Notes: generated by a model not told the origin, from the sequence alone. A DNA stretch of 64,000 bases from CALAED01 sp036378315 (GCA_036378315.1 DASUWU010000039.1:1-64000); one strand, 5' to 3'; positions 1 through 10,038 are shown, counted from the stretch's first letter. Program-made: numbers and translations.

Positions 1-1
1 G

Positions 2-661
2 GCCTCGGCTGCCGACCGGGCCGTGCAGCGCGGCGCCCGGCTCGCCGAGCTGCGCGCCGAGCTGGCCGCCCGGGTGTCCGCCTGGCGCCCGGCGGCAGAC
101 CGCCACGCCGTCGCGGCCCGGCTGGCCGGCCTCGCGTCCGGCCAGCCCGGGGTGAACCGGCTCAGCATGCGGCTGTCCGCGTACGTCCTGGCGGCCCGGC
201 TCGAGCAGGTGGTGGCGGCGGCCAACGAACGGCTGGCGCGCATGTCGGCCGGCCGGTACGCCCTCGTGCACACCATCGACAAGGCGGCCGGTGACCGCCG
301 TGGCGGCAGCGGCGGGCTCGGCCTCAGGGTCGTCGACTCGTGGACCGGGCAGGAGCGCGATCCGACGACGCTGTCCGGCGGCGAGTCGTTCATCACCTCG
401 CTCAGCCTGGCTCTCGGCCTGGCCGACGTCGTCACCGTCGAGGCGGGCGGCGCCGAGATCGGCACGCTCTTCGTCGACGAGGGCTTCGGCTCGCTTGACG
501 ACGAGACCCTCGACGAGGTGATGGACGTCCTGGACGGCCTGCGCGACGGCGGTCGCGCCGTCGGCATCGTCAGCCACGTCGCCGAGCTTCGGGCCCGCAT
601 CCCCGCCCAGCTCCACGTCCGCAAGACCCGTACCGGCTCCCACCTCGCCGTCACCCGCTGA
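2..661 (+). CDS. sbcC: SbcC-type exonuclease ATPase, C-terminal part (5' truncated by window)
   Basis: This is the C-terminal end of an SMC-like ABC ATPase; the frame is open to the first base, so the N-terminal Walker A half lies outside. Visible elements are the end of the coiled coil, the ABC signature LSGGESF (about 371-391), the Walker B and D-loop TLFVDEGFGSLD (about 463-498) and the H-loop histidine in VSHVAEL (about 569-589). LSGGES followed by DEGFGSLD is typical of SbcC/Rad50. The family works with the SbcD nuclease to open hairpins and process DNA ends in the cytoplasm; sbcD would be expected just upstream, outside the window. RecN-like proteins are the alternative but usually read differently around Walker B. 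Confidence 0.85.
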   Translation, partial: ASAADRAVQRGARLAELRAELAARVSAWRPAADRHAVAARLAGLASGQPGVNRLSMRLSAYVLAARLEQVVAAANERLARMSAGRYALVHTIDKAAGDRRGGSGGLGLRVVDSWTGQERDPTTLSGGESFITSLSLALGLADVVTVEAGGAEIGTLFVDEGFGSLDDETLDEVMDVLDGLRDGGRAVGIVSHVAELRARIPAQLHVRKTRTGSHLAVTR

Positions 662-746
662 GGTCGGTGCTCGGGAAATTTCGCGGCGCCGCGATGCGCC
701 TGCTCCGGCGTGGCCTGGTCCGCCGCGCGGTGCGCTCGGCGGAGCG

Positions 747-775
747 TTGACAGGCGAGATGACGGGGCTTACCGT
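747..775 (+). promoter_or_regulatory. Candidate sigma70-type promoter of the arabinan-degradation genes
   Basis: TTGACA at 747-752 and TACCGT at 770-775 are 17 nt apart, a consensus -35 with a TAnnnT -10. Transcription would start near 782, inside the two palindromes at 779-816, and lead into the GH43 gene at 937. Confidence 0.6.
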
Positions 776-778
776 GCG

Positions 779-816
779 GGAAATCGGTTTCCAGAACGTT
801 GTTCGGTATACCGAAC
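779..816. promoter_or_regulatory. Two palindromic operator candidates over the predicted start site
   Basis: GGAAATCGGTTTCC (779-792) is a one-pair-off palindrome of the LacI-family type. GTTCGGTATACCGAAC (801-816) is a perfect 16-bp palindrome of unknown cognate family. Both lie directly downstream of the predicted -10 (770-775), where a bound repressor would block transcription. The regulator is not encoded next to the genes, so its identity is inference. Confidence 0.55.
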
Positions 817-936
817 GCCAGGGCGATGCGCTGATGGCAGGAGAAGAGCAATGAGGAGCAGGCCACCCGCTCGCCCGCGTCGCCGGCGTGCGCGGTCGGG
901 TTGACGCCTGTCCGGCACGAAAGGACATCCCCGCCG

Positions 937-1935
937 ATGATCTCCCCGCTCGGCCGGCACGCCCGCCACCTGTTCTCCATGGGGGCCTACGCCGTGGCCC
1001 TGGCCGCCGCGCTGGTCACCTCGACGGCGCCCGCCATGGCGGCCGGCTACCCCGATCCGCTGCCGGTCTCCGGCGATATCACGGTGCACGACCCATCGAT
1101 CGTCAAGACCGCGAACGGGACGTACATCGTCGCCTCCACCGGCACCAACCTGGAGCTGCGCACCTCGACCGACCGGACGACCTGGCGGCGGGCCGGGGTG
1201 GTGTGGCCGAACGGCGCGCCGTGGACCAGCCAGTTCACCGGCGGCAGCAGCGTGCTGTGGGCGCCGGATATCTCATTCCACAACGGGCGTTACTACCTGT
1301 ACTACGCGGCATCGTCGTTCGGTTCGCGCAACTCCGCGATCTTCCTCGCGACCAGCACCACCGCGGCGTCCGGGTCGTGGACGAACCTCGGCATCGTCGC
1401 GCAGACCAGCGACGCCAACGACTACAACGCCATCGACCCCAACCTCGTCGTGGACTCCTCCGGCAGGTGGTGGCTGACGTTCGGGTCGTTCTGGTCCGGC
1501 ATCAAGATGATCAGGATCGATCCGGCGACCGGCAAGCAGCTCGCCGCCGACCGCACCCTGTACGCCCTCGCCCAGCGACCGGCCGGCGTGAGCGGGGCGA
1601 TCGAGGCGCCGTTCATCATCCAGCGCGGCGGCTTCTACTACCTGTTCGCCTCGTTCGACTTCTGCTGCCGCGGTACGAGCAGCACCTACCGGGTCATGGT
1701 CGGCCGCGCGGCGTCGATCACCGGCCCGTACACCGACCGCGCCGGCACGCCCATGACCGGCGGCGGCGGCACCGAGGTGGTCGCGACGCACGGCGCGATC
1801 ATCGGACCCGGCCACGAGGCGCTCATCGCCGACGCCGACGGCTGGCTGATGATCTACCACTACTACACGGCGACCGACAGCCGCCTCGCCATGAACCACG
1901 TCGGCTGGAGCGGCGGCTGGCCCGCCCTCTTCTGA
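937..1935 (+). CDS. Secreted endo-1,5-alpha-L-arabinanase, GH43
   Basis: A 332-aa secreted glycoside hydrolase that should cut internal alpha-1,5 bonds of arabinan. Residues 1-36 form a signal peptide ending in an AMA-A type site. The GH43 catalytic triad is readable: D52 in HDPS (base), D167 in NAIDPN (pKa modulator) and E223 in AIEAP (acid). WAPDI and RYYLYYA blocks support a five-bladed propeller. The ATG at 937 is chosen over a TTG at 901 because AAAGGA stands 11 nt upstream and it begins the signal peptide. The frame ends soon after the last blade, so there is no carbohydrate-binding module. It is followed after 64 nt by the GH54 arabinofuranosidase, with which it probably forms one transcript. 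Confidence 0.88.
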   Translation: MISPLGRHARHLFSMGAYAVALAAALVTSTAPAMAAGYPDPLPVSGDITVHDPSIVKTANGTYIVASTGTNLELRTSTDRTTWRRAGVVWPNGAPWTSQFTGGSSVLWAPDISFHNGRYYLYYAASSFGSRNSAIFLATSTTAASGSWTNLGIVAQTSDANDYNAIDPNLVVDSSGRWWLTFGSFWSGIKMIRIDPATGKQLAADRTLYALAQRPAGVSGAIEAPFIIQRGGFYYLFASFDFCCRGTSSTYRVMVGRAASITGPYTDRAGTPMTGGGGTEVVATHGAIIGPGHEALIADADGWLMIYHYYTATDSRLAMNHVGWSGGWPALF

Positions 1936-1999
1936 CCCGCGTCCATCCCCCCGCGGCCCTGCGCCCGGGCCCATCCCTTCGACAGGATGAGAGATCCAC

Positions 2000-3544
2000 A
2001 TGAACGTACGGTCACTACGGAGAGTGCTGCTTTCGGCGAGCGCGGTGGTCGGGCTCGTCGCGGGCGCGCTGATGGGGACGCCGGGCACGTCGCTGGCGGC
2101 GACGGGTCCGTGCGACATCTACGCCGCCGGCGGCACACCCTGCGTCGCCGCGCACAGCACCACGCGGGCGCTGTTCGGCTCCTACAGCGGCAACCTCTAC
2201 CAGGTGCGCCGCGCATCGGACGGCGCCACGACCAACATCGGGGTGCTCGGGGCCGGCGGCTTCGCCAACGCCGCCGCGCAGGACTCGTTCTGCGCGAACA
2301 CCACCTGCGTGATCTCGCAGATCTACGACCAGACGTCACGGCACAACGACCTGACGCCGGCGCCGCCAGGCGGGGTCGGCGGCCAGGACAACCCGGTACC
2401 CGCCGACGCGCTGCCGGTGACCGCCGGCGGCCACATCGTGTACGGGGCGTCGTTCTCCGGCGTGATGGGTTACCGCGACAACTCCACGTCGGGCATCGCG
2501 ACCGGCAGCCAACCGGAGGGCATGTACATGGTCGCGTCCGGCACCCACTTCAACAGCGGGTGCTGCTTCGACTACGGCAACGCGGAAACCAACAACAGGG
2601 ACAACGGCAACGGCCACATGGACGCCGTCTACTTCGGCACCCTGTGCTGGTTCGGCCCGTGCAACGGCAGCGGCCCGTGGGTGATGGCCGACCTCGAGAA
2701 CGGCCTGTTCCAGTCCAACATCGGCCGCAGCCCGAACACGTCGAACACCGGCAACCAGGCGCCGTTCGTGACGGCGATGCTGAAGAACAACGGCACGAAC
2801 TTCTTCGCGCTCAAGGACGGCAGCGCGCAGTCGGGCGGCCTGACCACCCGCTACTCGGGGGCGCTCCCGACGTCGCCCGCCGGCTACTCGCCGATGCGCA
2901 AGGAGGGCGCGATCATCCTGGGCATCGGCGGTGACAACAGCAACAGCGCCATCGGGTCGTTCTTCGAGGGCGTCATGACGCAGGGCGTGCCGTCCGACGC
3001 GACCGAGAACTCCGTGCAGGCCAACGTCGTCTCGGTCGGCTACGGCGCGCCCAGCCCGGTCGGGGCCGGCACGCTGACCCCCGGCTCGACGATCTCGCTG
3101 CGCGCCACGACCGCCTGCTGTACCACCCGCTACATACGGCACCAGAACGGCAACGCGATCACCTCGGTGATCTCGTCGAGCAGCCCGGCGCTCGACAAGG
3201 CCGACGGGTCGTGGATCGTGCGGCGCGGCCTCGCCAACAGCTCCTGCGTGTCGTTCGAGTCGAGGAACTTCCCCGGTGACTTCCTGCGGCACCAGAACTT
3301 CCAGCTCTTCAAGCAGCCGATGGACGGCTCGGCGCTGTTCCGGGCGGACGCGACGTTCTGCCCGCAGCCTGGCATGAACGGTCAGGGCACGTCGTTCGCC
3401 TCGTTCAACTTCCCGACCAGGTTCATCCGCCACTTCAACAACACGGTCTACATCGCCAGCAACGGCGGCTCCAACTCGTTCGACGCCGCCGCCTCGTGGG
3501 CGGACGACGTGAGCTGGGTCGTCGGCTCCCCCTGGACGCCGTAG
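2000..3544 (+). CDS. Secreted alpha-L-arabinofuranosidase, GH54 plus CBM42 (AbfB type)
   Basis: A 514-aa exported enzyme that removes arabinofuranosyl units from arabinan and arabinoxylan. Residues 1-34 are a signal peptide. The catalytic domain (about 35-350) holds the GH54 nucleophile E233 in MADLENGLF and the acid/base D312 in GIGGDNSN, matching the E221/D297 pair known for the Aspergillus enzyme. Residues 358-514 are a beta-trefoil CBM42 with repeated RYIRHQN, FLRHQN and FIRHFN motifs that bind arabinofuranose side chains. Several cysteine pairs fit a disulfide-bonded extracellular protein. Together with the upstream GH43 endo-enzyme it would take arabinan to arabinose outside the cell. 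Confidence 0.93.
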   Translation: MNVRSLRRVLLSASAVVGLVAGALMGTPGTSLAATGPCDIYAAGGTPCVAAHSTTRALFGSYSGNLYQVRRASDGATTNIGVLGAGGFANAAAQDSFCANTTCVISQIYDQTSRHNDLTPAPPGGVGGQDNPVPADALPVTAGGHIVYGASFSGVMGYRDNSTSGIATGSQPEGMYMVASGTHFNSGCCFDYGNAETNNRDNGNGHMDAVYFGTLCWFGPCNGSGPWVMADLENGLFQSNIGRSPNTSNTGNQAPFVTAMLKNNGTNFFALKDGSAQSGGLTTRYSGALPTSPAGYSPMRKEGAIILGIGGDNSNSAIGSFFEGVMTQGVPSDATENSVQANVVSVGYGAPSPVGAGTLTPGSTISLRATTACCTTRYIRHQNGNAITSVISSSSPALDKADGSWIVRRGLANSSCVSFESRNFPGDFLRHQNFQLFKQPMDGSALFRADATFCPQPGMNGQGTSFASFNFPTRFIRHFNNTVYIASNGGSNSFDAAASWADDVSWVVGSPWTP

Positions 3545-3566
3545 CCGCTTCGGCGGCGGCGGCCGC

Positions 3567-3607
3567 ATCGCCCGGCCGGCGGGCGCGGATGGCCCCGGCC
3601 GGGCGAT
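3567..3607. terminator. GC-rich hairpin between convergent genes
   Basis: A perfect 13-bp stem (3567-3579 with 3595-3607) and a 15-nt loop lie between the stop of the arabinofuranosidase (+) and the stop of the jelly-roll gene (-). Position and symmetry fit a bidirectional terminator; there is no clear U tract, as is common in actinomycetes. Confidence 0.6.
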
Positions 3608-3622
3608 TGCCGCTCCGGTGCC

Positions 3623-4201
3623 CTACGGCTTGATGTAGGTGACCCTGACGTTCAGGTAGGTGGCGCCGCCGTAGTCGTGGCCGCGGATGGCGAGCAGGTC
3701 GCAGCACTCGAGGTACTGGGCCGGGACGACCACGTCGATCGCGCCGGTGCGGCAGAACCCGCTCAGCGCGGTCTGCACGAGGTGCCCGTTGAAGTAGACG
3801 CGCGCGTCGTTGTCGATGGTCCCCTCGATGTGCACCTCCTGGGCGTCCCGCGGCAGGTGGATCCAGTGGCGGACCAGCAGGTCGGTGTTCACCGCCCACG
3901 GGGTCTTGACGTTGGTCGGGTTGTTGAAGGAGCAGCCGGTACGGGTGCCGAACCCTTCCTGCCCGGTGGCCCAGGTGCTGTCGTCGAAGCTCCGCTCGTA
4001 GAACTGGGGTGCGTCGGCGCCCGGCGGCACCTGGCGGTACGTCCAGTCCGTGCTGTTGTAGTCGAGGGCCGTGACGACGGTGGCCCGGGCGCTCTTCGCC
4101 GGGGATGCGGCGGCCGGCGCGGGCGTGGACAGGGCCAGCACGGTCAGCGCCGACCCCGCCACCAGGCCGGCGGGAAGCAGACGCGACGATATGCGGAACA
4201 T
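3623..4201 (-). CDS. Secreted small jelly-roll (galactose-binding-like) protein
   Basis: A 192-aa exported protein with a clear signal peptide (about 1-31). The rest reads as one beta-rich domain with YERSFDDSTWATGQEGFG, LLVRHWIHLPRDAQEVHIEGTI, NDARVYFNGH and YLNVRVTYIKP, a pattern seen in the accessory sugar-binding jelly rolls of beta-galactosidases and sialidases. No catalytic domain is attached and four cysteines suggest disulfides. GGGAG lies 7 nt before the ATG. It converges on the arabinanase pair, so a carbohydrate-binding role outside the cell is plausible but inferred. I do not recognise a named family member. Confidence 0.7.
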   Translation of the reverse strand: MFRISSRLLPAGLVAGSALTVLALSTPAPAAASPAKSARATVVTALDYNSTDWTYRQVPPGADAPQFYERSFDDSTWATGQEGFGTRTGCSFNNPTNVKTPWAVNTDLLVRHWIHLPRDAQEVHIEGTIDNDARVYFNGHLVQTALSGFCRTGAIDVVVPAQYLECCDLLAIRGHDYGGATYLNVRVTYIKP

Positions 4202-4411
4202 GAGCGATCTCCCATCGAGGGTGCGAAATGCCGTATCCGGCGGGCGTTTTCCGGGCGGCCGCCGGAATGCGGAGCGAGCACATCACCGCCGGTCGCCGTC
4301 ACCTAGGTCCGCCGCCGCGCGCTTGCCCATCCATGACCGAGAAATCGGCGGCCGAAGACGTGGAGGTGACGCGGCCGACCGCCGGCGTGGACGCTGGAGT
4401 TCCGGTGTGCC

Positions 4412-5569
<1,158 letters not shown>

Positions 5570-5575
5570 CGTGCG

Positions 5576-5983
5576 TCACTCCGTGATGGTCGGGGGCTCG
5601 GTCAGGAACGGGCGCACCTCGAGCCACTCGTGGATCGGCTTCCCACCCGCGCCGGGAGCCGCCGACAGCTCGCCGGCCAGCTCGAGCGCCCGCTCGTAGC
5701 TCTCGACGTCGATCACCATCCAGCCGGCGATCAGATCTTTGGTCTCCGCGAACGGGCCGTCGGTGACCGGCGGCCGCCCCTCGCCGTCGTAGCGGACGAA
5801 CGTGCCCTCAGGCGACAGCGCCTGCCCGTCGACGAACTCGCCGGTGGTTTCGAGCCGGGCGGCGAAGTCGCGCATGTACTGCACGTGGGCCGAAATCTCC
5901 TCCGGCGTCCACTGGTCCATCGGCACGTCGTTGACCGCTGCCGGCGCGCCCCGGTAGTGCTTGAGCAGCAGGTACTTGGCCAT
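5576..5983 (-). CDS. YCII-related DGPF-domain protein, ECF42 partner
   Basis: A 135-aa single-domain protein of the YCII/DGPF family. It begins MAKYLLLKHY, as these proteins usually do, and carries the name-giving DGPFAE motif at residues 75-80 followed by LIAGWMVIDVESYERALELA. Domain function is not established; the fold is a dimeric alpha-beta barrel. It is first in a two-gene transcript with the ECF42 sigma factor (6-nt gap), an arrangement conserved across actinobacteria in which the sigma factor is believed to drive DGPF gene expression. The ATG is preceded by AAGGAGAAC 7 nt upstream. Confidence 0.88.
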   Translation of the reverse strand: MAKYLLLKHYRGAPAAVNDVPMDQWTPEEISAHVQYMRDFAARLETTGEFVDGQALSPEGTFVRYDGEGRPPVTDGPFAETKDLIAGWMVIDVESYERALELAGELSAAPGAGGKPIHEWLEVRPFLTEPPTITE

Positions 5984-6110
5984 CGTGTTCTCCTTGATGC
6001 GCTACGGCCCATTGTGGCCGTGTTCGCTCCGGGGACGGAGCCGCGCCCGGGATCTCGACATCCCGCGGCGATGTTTTTGGCGGGTTGGACCCGGGCGGAT
6101 CGCCGCCCGG

Positions 6111-7391
6111 CTACCGCGGCGTGCCCGCCGGGCGGACGTCGTAGACGAGGTCCTCGAGATCCTCGATGGTCACGCCGTCGGCGGCCAGGCGCGCGGGATC
6201 GGCGCACGCCTGGTAGACGCGGAGCGGGCTGGTCGCCAGGTCGACGGTGGGGCGGATGCGATCTCCCGGCGCGAGCTTCGCCTCCACGTGGTGGACGGTG
6301 GGCAGCGCCGCGATCCGGTCGACGACCGAGCGGTCCACGGCCGCCACCGTGCCGTCCATCCGCGTGCGGCCGTGGTACACCACCGCGTCCAGGCGGCGTT
6401 CGTACGACCGCCCGCCGTACCGCCGCCGGAACTCGCCAGGCCTGGCGTAGGCCAGCGCGGTGAGGTCGGCCTGGTTGGCGCCGAGGCAGCGGTCCTGGAA
6501 GCCGGCGTCCATGCCGCCGTTGAGCCGGGCGGCGATCTCCACGAGCGTCGGCCCGTCCGGCGTCATGATCACCTCGGCGTGCGCCGGGCCGTGCCTGATG
6601 CCCAGCGCCGCGAGCACGTCGTCGACGTACGCCGTCAGGTCCTGGACGGGGGAGCGGCCCGGGTCGAGCAACACGTTGCGGCGATAGACGCGCCGGCCGC
6701 CGCCGATCTCCAGCTTCTCGTACCGCCACACGCCGCTCACATACCGGTGCCCGTAGGCGGTCACCACGTCGACGACGTACTCCGTCCCGTCCAGGTAGGA
6801 CTGCGCCAGCACCGCGGCGTTCGGCCGCCGGAACCGGTCACGTGCCGCCAGCACGGCGCGGGCCGCCCGCTCCACCTCGCCGGGGTCGCGACAGATGTAG
6901 ACGCCGTCCGCGGCGGATGAGCTGATGGGCTTGACGACGACCGGCCGCCCGCGCTCCGACCCGGCGGCCCACGCCGCGAGCTCGCCGGGATCGGCGGACG
7001 CGAGCTGGCGGGCGCACCTGATGCCGGCGCGGCGCAGGGCCTCGGTCATGAGGTACTTGTCGCGCCGCGCCGCTGACAGGCCCGACCCGTTGGTGGCGAG
7101 GCCGAGCCGCTCGCTCAGCGCGTCGGCGAGCGGCACGCCGGACTCCGCGCCGGCCAGCGCGGCCAGCGGGCGGTACGCGGCCAGCGCGCGGACCGTGCCG
7201 TCCACGGCGTCCGCGTCGGCGCACACGACGGCATCCTGGTAGCGGTCGAGCCGCGGCGGCGCGAGACCCGCGATGGGCCGCGGCGTGCTGAGGACGTGTA
7301 CCGACGCGACGCCGAGCCGCCGGAAGGCCGTGGGCAGGAAGTTCCCGGCCGAGTAGCCGTCCACGATCACCGCGGTCGCCTCTGTCGTCAT
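6111..7391 (-). CDS. ATP-grasp ligase (third gene of ATP-grasp/MFS operon)
   Basis: A 426-aa ATP-grasp enzyme of the amino-acid ligase type, which activates a carboxylate as acyl phosphate and joins it to an amine. Visible elements: a Rossmann-like N-terminal region (1-100), RRDKYLM at 109-115, the nucleotide-binding lysine K154 in VVVKPISSS, the GTEYVVDV strand with E204, and the metal-binding set E273, E285 and N291 in LVEIAARLNGG. Substrates cannot be read from sequence. ATG at 7391 has GGAAGGGCG just upstream and overlaps the MFS stop by 4 nt. Relatives include BacD-like ligases and enzymes of peptide and siderophore pathways. It is probably co-translated with the other two genes of this operon. 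Confidence 0.82.
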   Translation of the reverse strand: MTTEATAVIVDGYSAGNFLPTAFRRLGVASVHVLSTPRPIAGLAPPRLDRYQDAVVCADADAVDGTVRALAAYRPLAALAGAESGVPLADALSERLGLATNGSGLSAARRDKYLMTEALRRAGIRCARQLASADPGELAAWAAGSERGRPVVVKPISSSAADGVYICRDPGEVERAARAVLAARDRFRRPNAAVLAQSYLDGTEYVVDVVTAYGHRYVSGVWRYEKLEIGGGRRVYRRNVLLDPGRSPVQDLTAYVDDVLAALGIRHGPAHAEVIMTPDGPTLVEIAARLNGGMDAGFQDRCLGANQADLTALAYARPGEFRRRYGGRSYERRLDAVVYHGRTRMDGTVAAVDRSVVDRIAALPTVHHVEAKLAPGDRIRPTVDLATSPLRVYQACADPARLAADGVTIEDLEDLVYDVRPAGTPR

Positions 7392-8668
7392 CGGCTCGCC
7401 CTTCCGGATCGCGGCGCGCGGCCGCGCGCCCGTGCCACCAGCGGTCCGCAGGAGGAGCCGACCACGAGGAACACCGCGCCGAGCAGCAGCCAGCCCGGCA
7501 GCCCGATCGCCAGCGGCAGGGCGCCCATCAGGGCGGGGGCGACGGCGTCGGCGACCCCGGCGCCGAGCCCGAACACCCCCGCGTACTGGCCCTGGAGGTG
7601 CGCGGGGGCGAGGCCGAAGGAGTACTCCGTCGCCGCCGCGGCGTGCCAGAGCTCGCCGAAGGTGTACGCGGCCATGCCGGCGGCGAGCACAGCCACCGCC
7701 GCCCACGGGGACGGCCCGGCCGCCAGCGCCATCAGGGCGAGGCCGGCCAGGAACGCCGCGCCGGCCCAGCGCATCCGCTGCCCGGCCGCCTCGATGGTGT
7801 CGACGTTCCTGCTGGCCCGCACCTGTAGCACGATCACCATGGCGGTGTTGAGGATGAGCGCGCCGGACACCGTCCACCGGGGCGCGTCGGTGTGCCCGAC
7901 GATCCACAGCGGCAGCAGGAAGCCCGGCACGGCGTAGTGCAGCGACATGACCGTGTTCGCCAGCGTGACGCGCAGGTACGGTCGGTCGCGCAGCGAGGCC
8001 CAGCCGCGCCGGTGACCGTCGCCGGTCTCGCCGACCCGCCCCGGAAGGCGCAGCAGGACCAGCGCGCAGCACAGGCACATCAGGGCCCGGCAGCCGAGCA
8101 GCGCGAGATACGCGGCCCGGGTGTCGAGCTGGACGGCGACGCCGCCGGCGGTCGCGCCGAGCGCGAAGGCCAGGTTGGTGACCGAGCGCAGGTAGCCGCG
8201 GAAGACGGTCGGCCGGTCGCCCCCGAAGGCGCGGATCAGCGGCGCCTTGCTGGCCCGATCCGCCGGGATGATCATGCCGACCGGCAACGACGCCAGCAGG
8301 AACGGCCACAGCGAGCGCGCCAGCAGCAGCGTGGAGATCGCCGCCGCGCCGAAGGCCATGACCGAGACCTGCGTACGCTTGGCACCCCAGCGATCGGCCA
8401 GCCGGCCGGCGATGACGCCGGCGACCAGGCCGGCCATCGCCCCGCCGGCCAGACCGGCGGCCACCTGGGCGGCCGGCAGGCCGACGATCCTCGTGAAGTA
8501 GAGCGCGCTGCCTGTCGTGAACGTACCGCCGCCGAAGCTGATGACGAAGGTGGCCACCGTCAGCACGCGCTGCGCCGGGTGCTCGGGGAGCAGGCCCCGC
8601 GGGTGTGGCGGGCGCGGCGGCCGCGAGCGCCGCGGGCGGGCCGTCAGGGCGGCCGCCTCGCCGGTCAC
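7388..8668 (-). CDS. MFS transporter, probable product exporter
   Basis: A 426-aa major facilitator protein with about 12 hydrophobic segments. A charged N-terminal tail precedes TM1 (VLTVATFVISFGGGTFTTG). The cytoplasmic loop after TM2 carries GRLADRWGAKRTQ, the MFS signature between TM2 and TM3. The GTG start at 8668 is chosen because it makes a 4-nt GTGA overlap with the upstream ATP-grasp stop; a longer reading would run through that gene. Its own stop overlaps the start of the next ATP-grasp gene. Sandwiched between two ligases, it most likely exports their product, as BacE does beside BacD in bacilysin producers; that role is inference. Confidence 0.83.
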   Translation of the reverse strand: MTGEAAALTARPRRSRPPRPPHPRGLLPEHPAQRVLTVATFVISFGGGTFTTGSALYFTRIVGLPAAQVAAGLAGGAMAGLVAGVIAGRLADRWGAKRTQVSVMAFGAAAISTLLLARSLWPFLLASLPVGMIIPADRASKAPLIRAFGGDRPTVFRGYLRSVTNLAFALGATAGGVAVQLDTRAAYLALLGCRALMCLCCALVLLRLPGRVGETGDGHRRGWASLRDRPYLRVTLANTVMSLHYAVPGFLLPLWIVGHTDAPRWTVSGALILNTAMVIVLQVRASRNVDTIEAAGQRMRWAGAAFLAGLALMALAAGPSPWAAVAVLAAGMAAYTFGELWHAAAATEYSFGLAPAHLQGQYAGVFGLGAGVADAVAPALMGALPLAIGLPGWLLLGAVFLVVGSSCGPLVARARGRAPRSGRASR

Positions 8669-10038
8669 CGCCAATGCGCGTCCTCGGCCGCGCCGCCGGG
8701 GCCGGATCCGTACGCGAGATCCCGCAGCTGCCGGGGGGTCAGTCCGTCGGGCAGGATCCGCAGCCGCGCGGCGAACCAATCCCGGACCGTGTCGAGACGT
8801 TCGGCGAGCCGCGGGACGGTGTCCGCGACCACCAGGCATTGCCCGATCCGCTGGTTGGTGCTGGCGAGACCGGGCGCCAGCCGTGCTCCGACCGGCCGTT
8901 CGATCCTGGCGTACTCAACGCAGGGGAGGGCGGCGAGCTCGGCGGCCGAGGGGCAGCCGAGCAGGATGCCGGACCGGCCGCCGGGATCGGTGAGGTACGT
9001 GCTGCCGACGGCGCCGGCGCGGATCGCGGGCCGGATGTCGGGCCGCCGGCCGAGCGCGGCCAGGACCGACGCCTCGGCGAGGTCGACCCGGAACTTCACC
9101 AGCACCTGCTCGTGGATCAGCGCGCCGCCGCGGCGGGCGGCGCACTCGCTGAACGTCACCGCCTCGGTGTCCGGATCGTGGAACAGCTCCATGTGGAACG
9201 GCGCGTCGCGGAGGCCGAGCGCCTTGAGCGCGGCCGCCACGACGGGGAGCGCGCGCCGGTAGGCCCAGGCTTCGGCGTCCGGGTCGAAATGCCGTAACGT
9301 CAGCGGCCGGCCTTCGCCCAGAGCGGTGAGGCAGGGGTCGCCGTAGCGGCCGACGGCGCAGAAGAGCAGCTCCCCGTCGTAGACGACGCCGTCGGCGATC
9401 CATTCCTCGCCGCCGACGTACTCCTCGAGCACGAAGGTGCGCTGCGCGGTCCGCTGCTCGCGGTAGTCGCGGGCGCGCGCGACGAGGTCGTCGGCGCTCG
9501 TGACGATGGAGGTGCGCGCGGTGGCCGCGCCGGCCACGGGCTTGAGCACGGCACGCCCGAAGCCGCGCCCGAGGTCGCGCCAGAAGGCAGGCTCGCGGAC
9601 AGCGGACGCGCCGGAAAGGTCGTGGATGTCCTCGATGAGCATGGTGCGCGCCGCGGCCACCCCGGCGTCCCTCACCACCTGCTTCTGCAGCGTCTTGTCC
9701 CTGAAGCGCACCGCGGTCCGCGGGGAGAGGCCGCGCACGCCGAAGTGGCGGGCGAGCAGGCTGACCATCACCAGGGACCACTCGTCGCTGGTGTAGACGG
9801 CGTCGAAGGCCCCGCGTTCGCCGAGCCCGGCCCGGTGCAACGCCATCAGCACGGCTTCGGGGCTGCTGTGCTCGTCGACCCTCAGCACCCGCACCCCGTC
9901 AGGGACGGCGACGACCCCCGCGTCCCATGACGGCCCGCCGCACACGACGACGGTGTCGAGGCCCAGCCGCACGCACGCCCGCATCCCGTAGCGGTCAAGG
10001 CCCACGAGCAGCACCCGCGGCGGACGCGCCCCGTCCAT
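8665..10038 (-). CDS. ATP-grasp ligase (first gene of ATP-grasp/MFS operon)
   Basis: A 457-aa ATP-grasp protein. The N-terminal domain (VLLVGLDRYGMRACVRLGLDTVVVCGG) is followed by RFRDKTLQKQVVRDAGV (111-127), the ATP-contacting lysine K166 in AVLKPVAGAAT, the acidic GGEEW at 209-213, and the metal/ATP set H282, E284 and E298 in FSECAARRGG. It is only distantly similar to the ATP-grasp protein at 6111-7391, so the two probably catalyse different couplings. The ATG has GAGAGG nearby. It leads a three-gene translationally coupled operon. The divergent promoter region upstream carries three GACAACT repeats. The substrate is unknown. Confidence 0.82.
   Translation of the reverse strand: MDGARPPRVLLVGLDRYGMRACVRLGLDTVVVCGGPSWDAGVVAVPDGVRVLRVDEHSSPEAVLMALHRAGLGERGAFDAVYTSDEWSLVMVSLLARHFGVRGLSPRTAVRFRDKTLQKQVVRDAGVAAARTMLIEDIHDLSGASAVREPAFWRDLGRGFGRAVLKPVAGAATARTSIVTSADDLVARARDYREQRTAQRTFVLEEYVGGEEWIADGVVYDGELLFCAVGRYGDPCLTALGEGRPLTLRHFDPDAEAWAYRRALPVVAAALKALGLRDAPFHMELFHDPDTEAVTFSECAARRGGALIHEQVLVKFRVDLAEASVLAALGRRPDIRPAIRAGAVGSTYLTDPGGRSGILLGCPSAAELAALPCVEYARIERPVGARLAPGLASTNQRIGQCLVVADTVPRLAERLDTVRDWFAARLRILPDGLTPRQLRDLAYGSGPGGAAEDAHWR

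Noticed and set aside
6111..8309. One long fused ATP-grasp reading frame extending through the MFS gene
   Set aside because: The upstream part is out of frame with MFS membrane segments and lacks any domain; the ATG at 7391 with ribosome site and ATGA overlap is the natural start.
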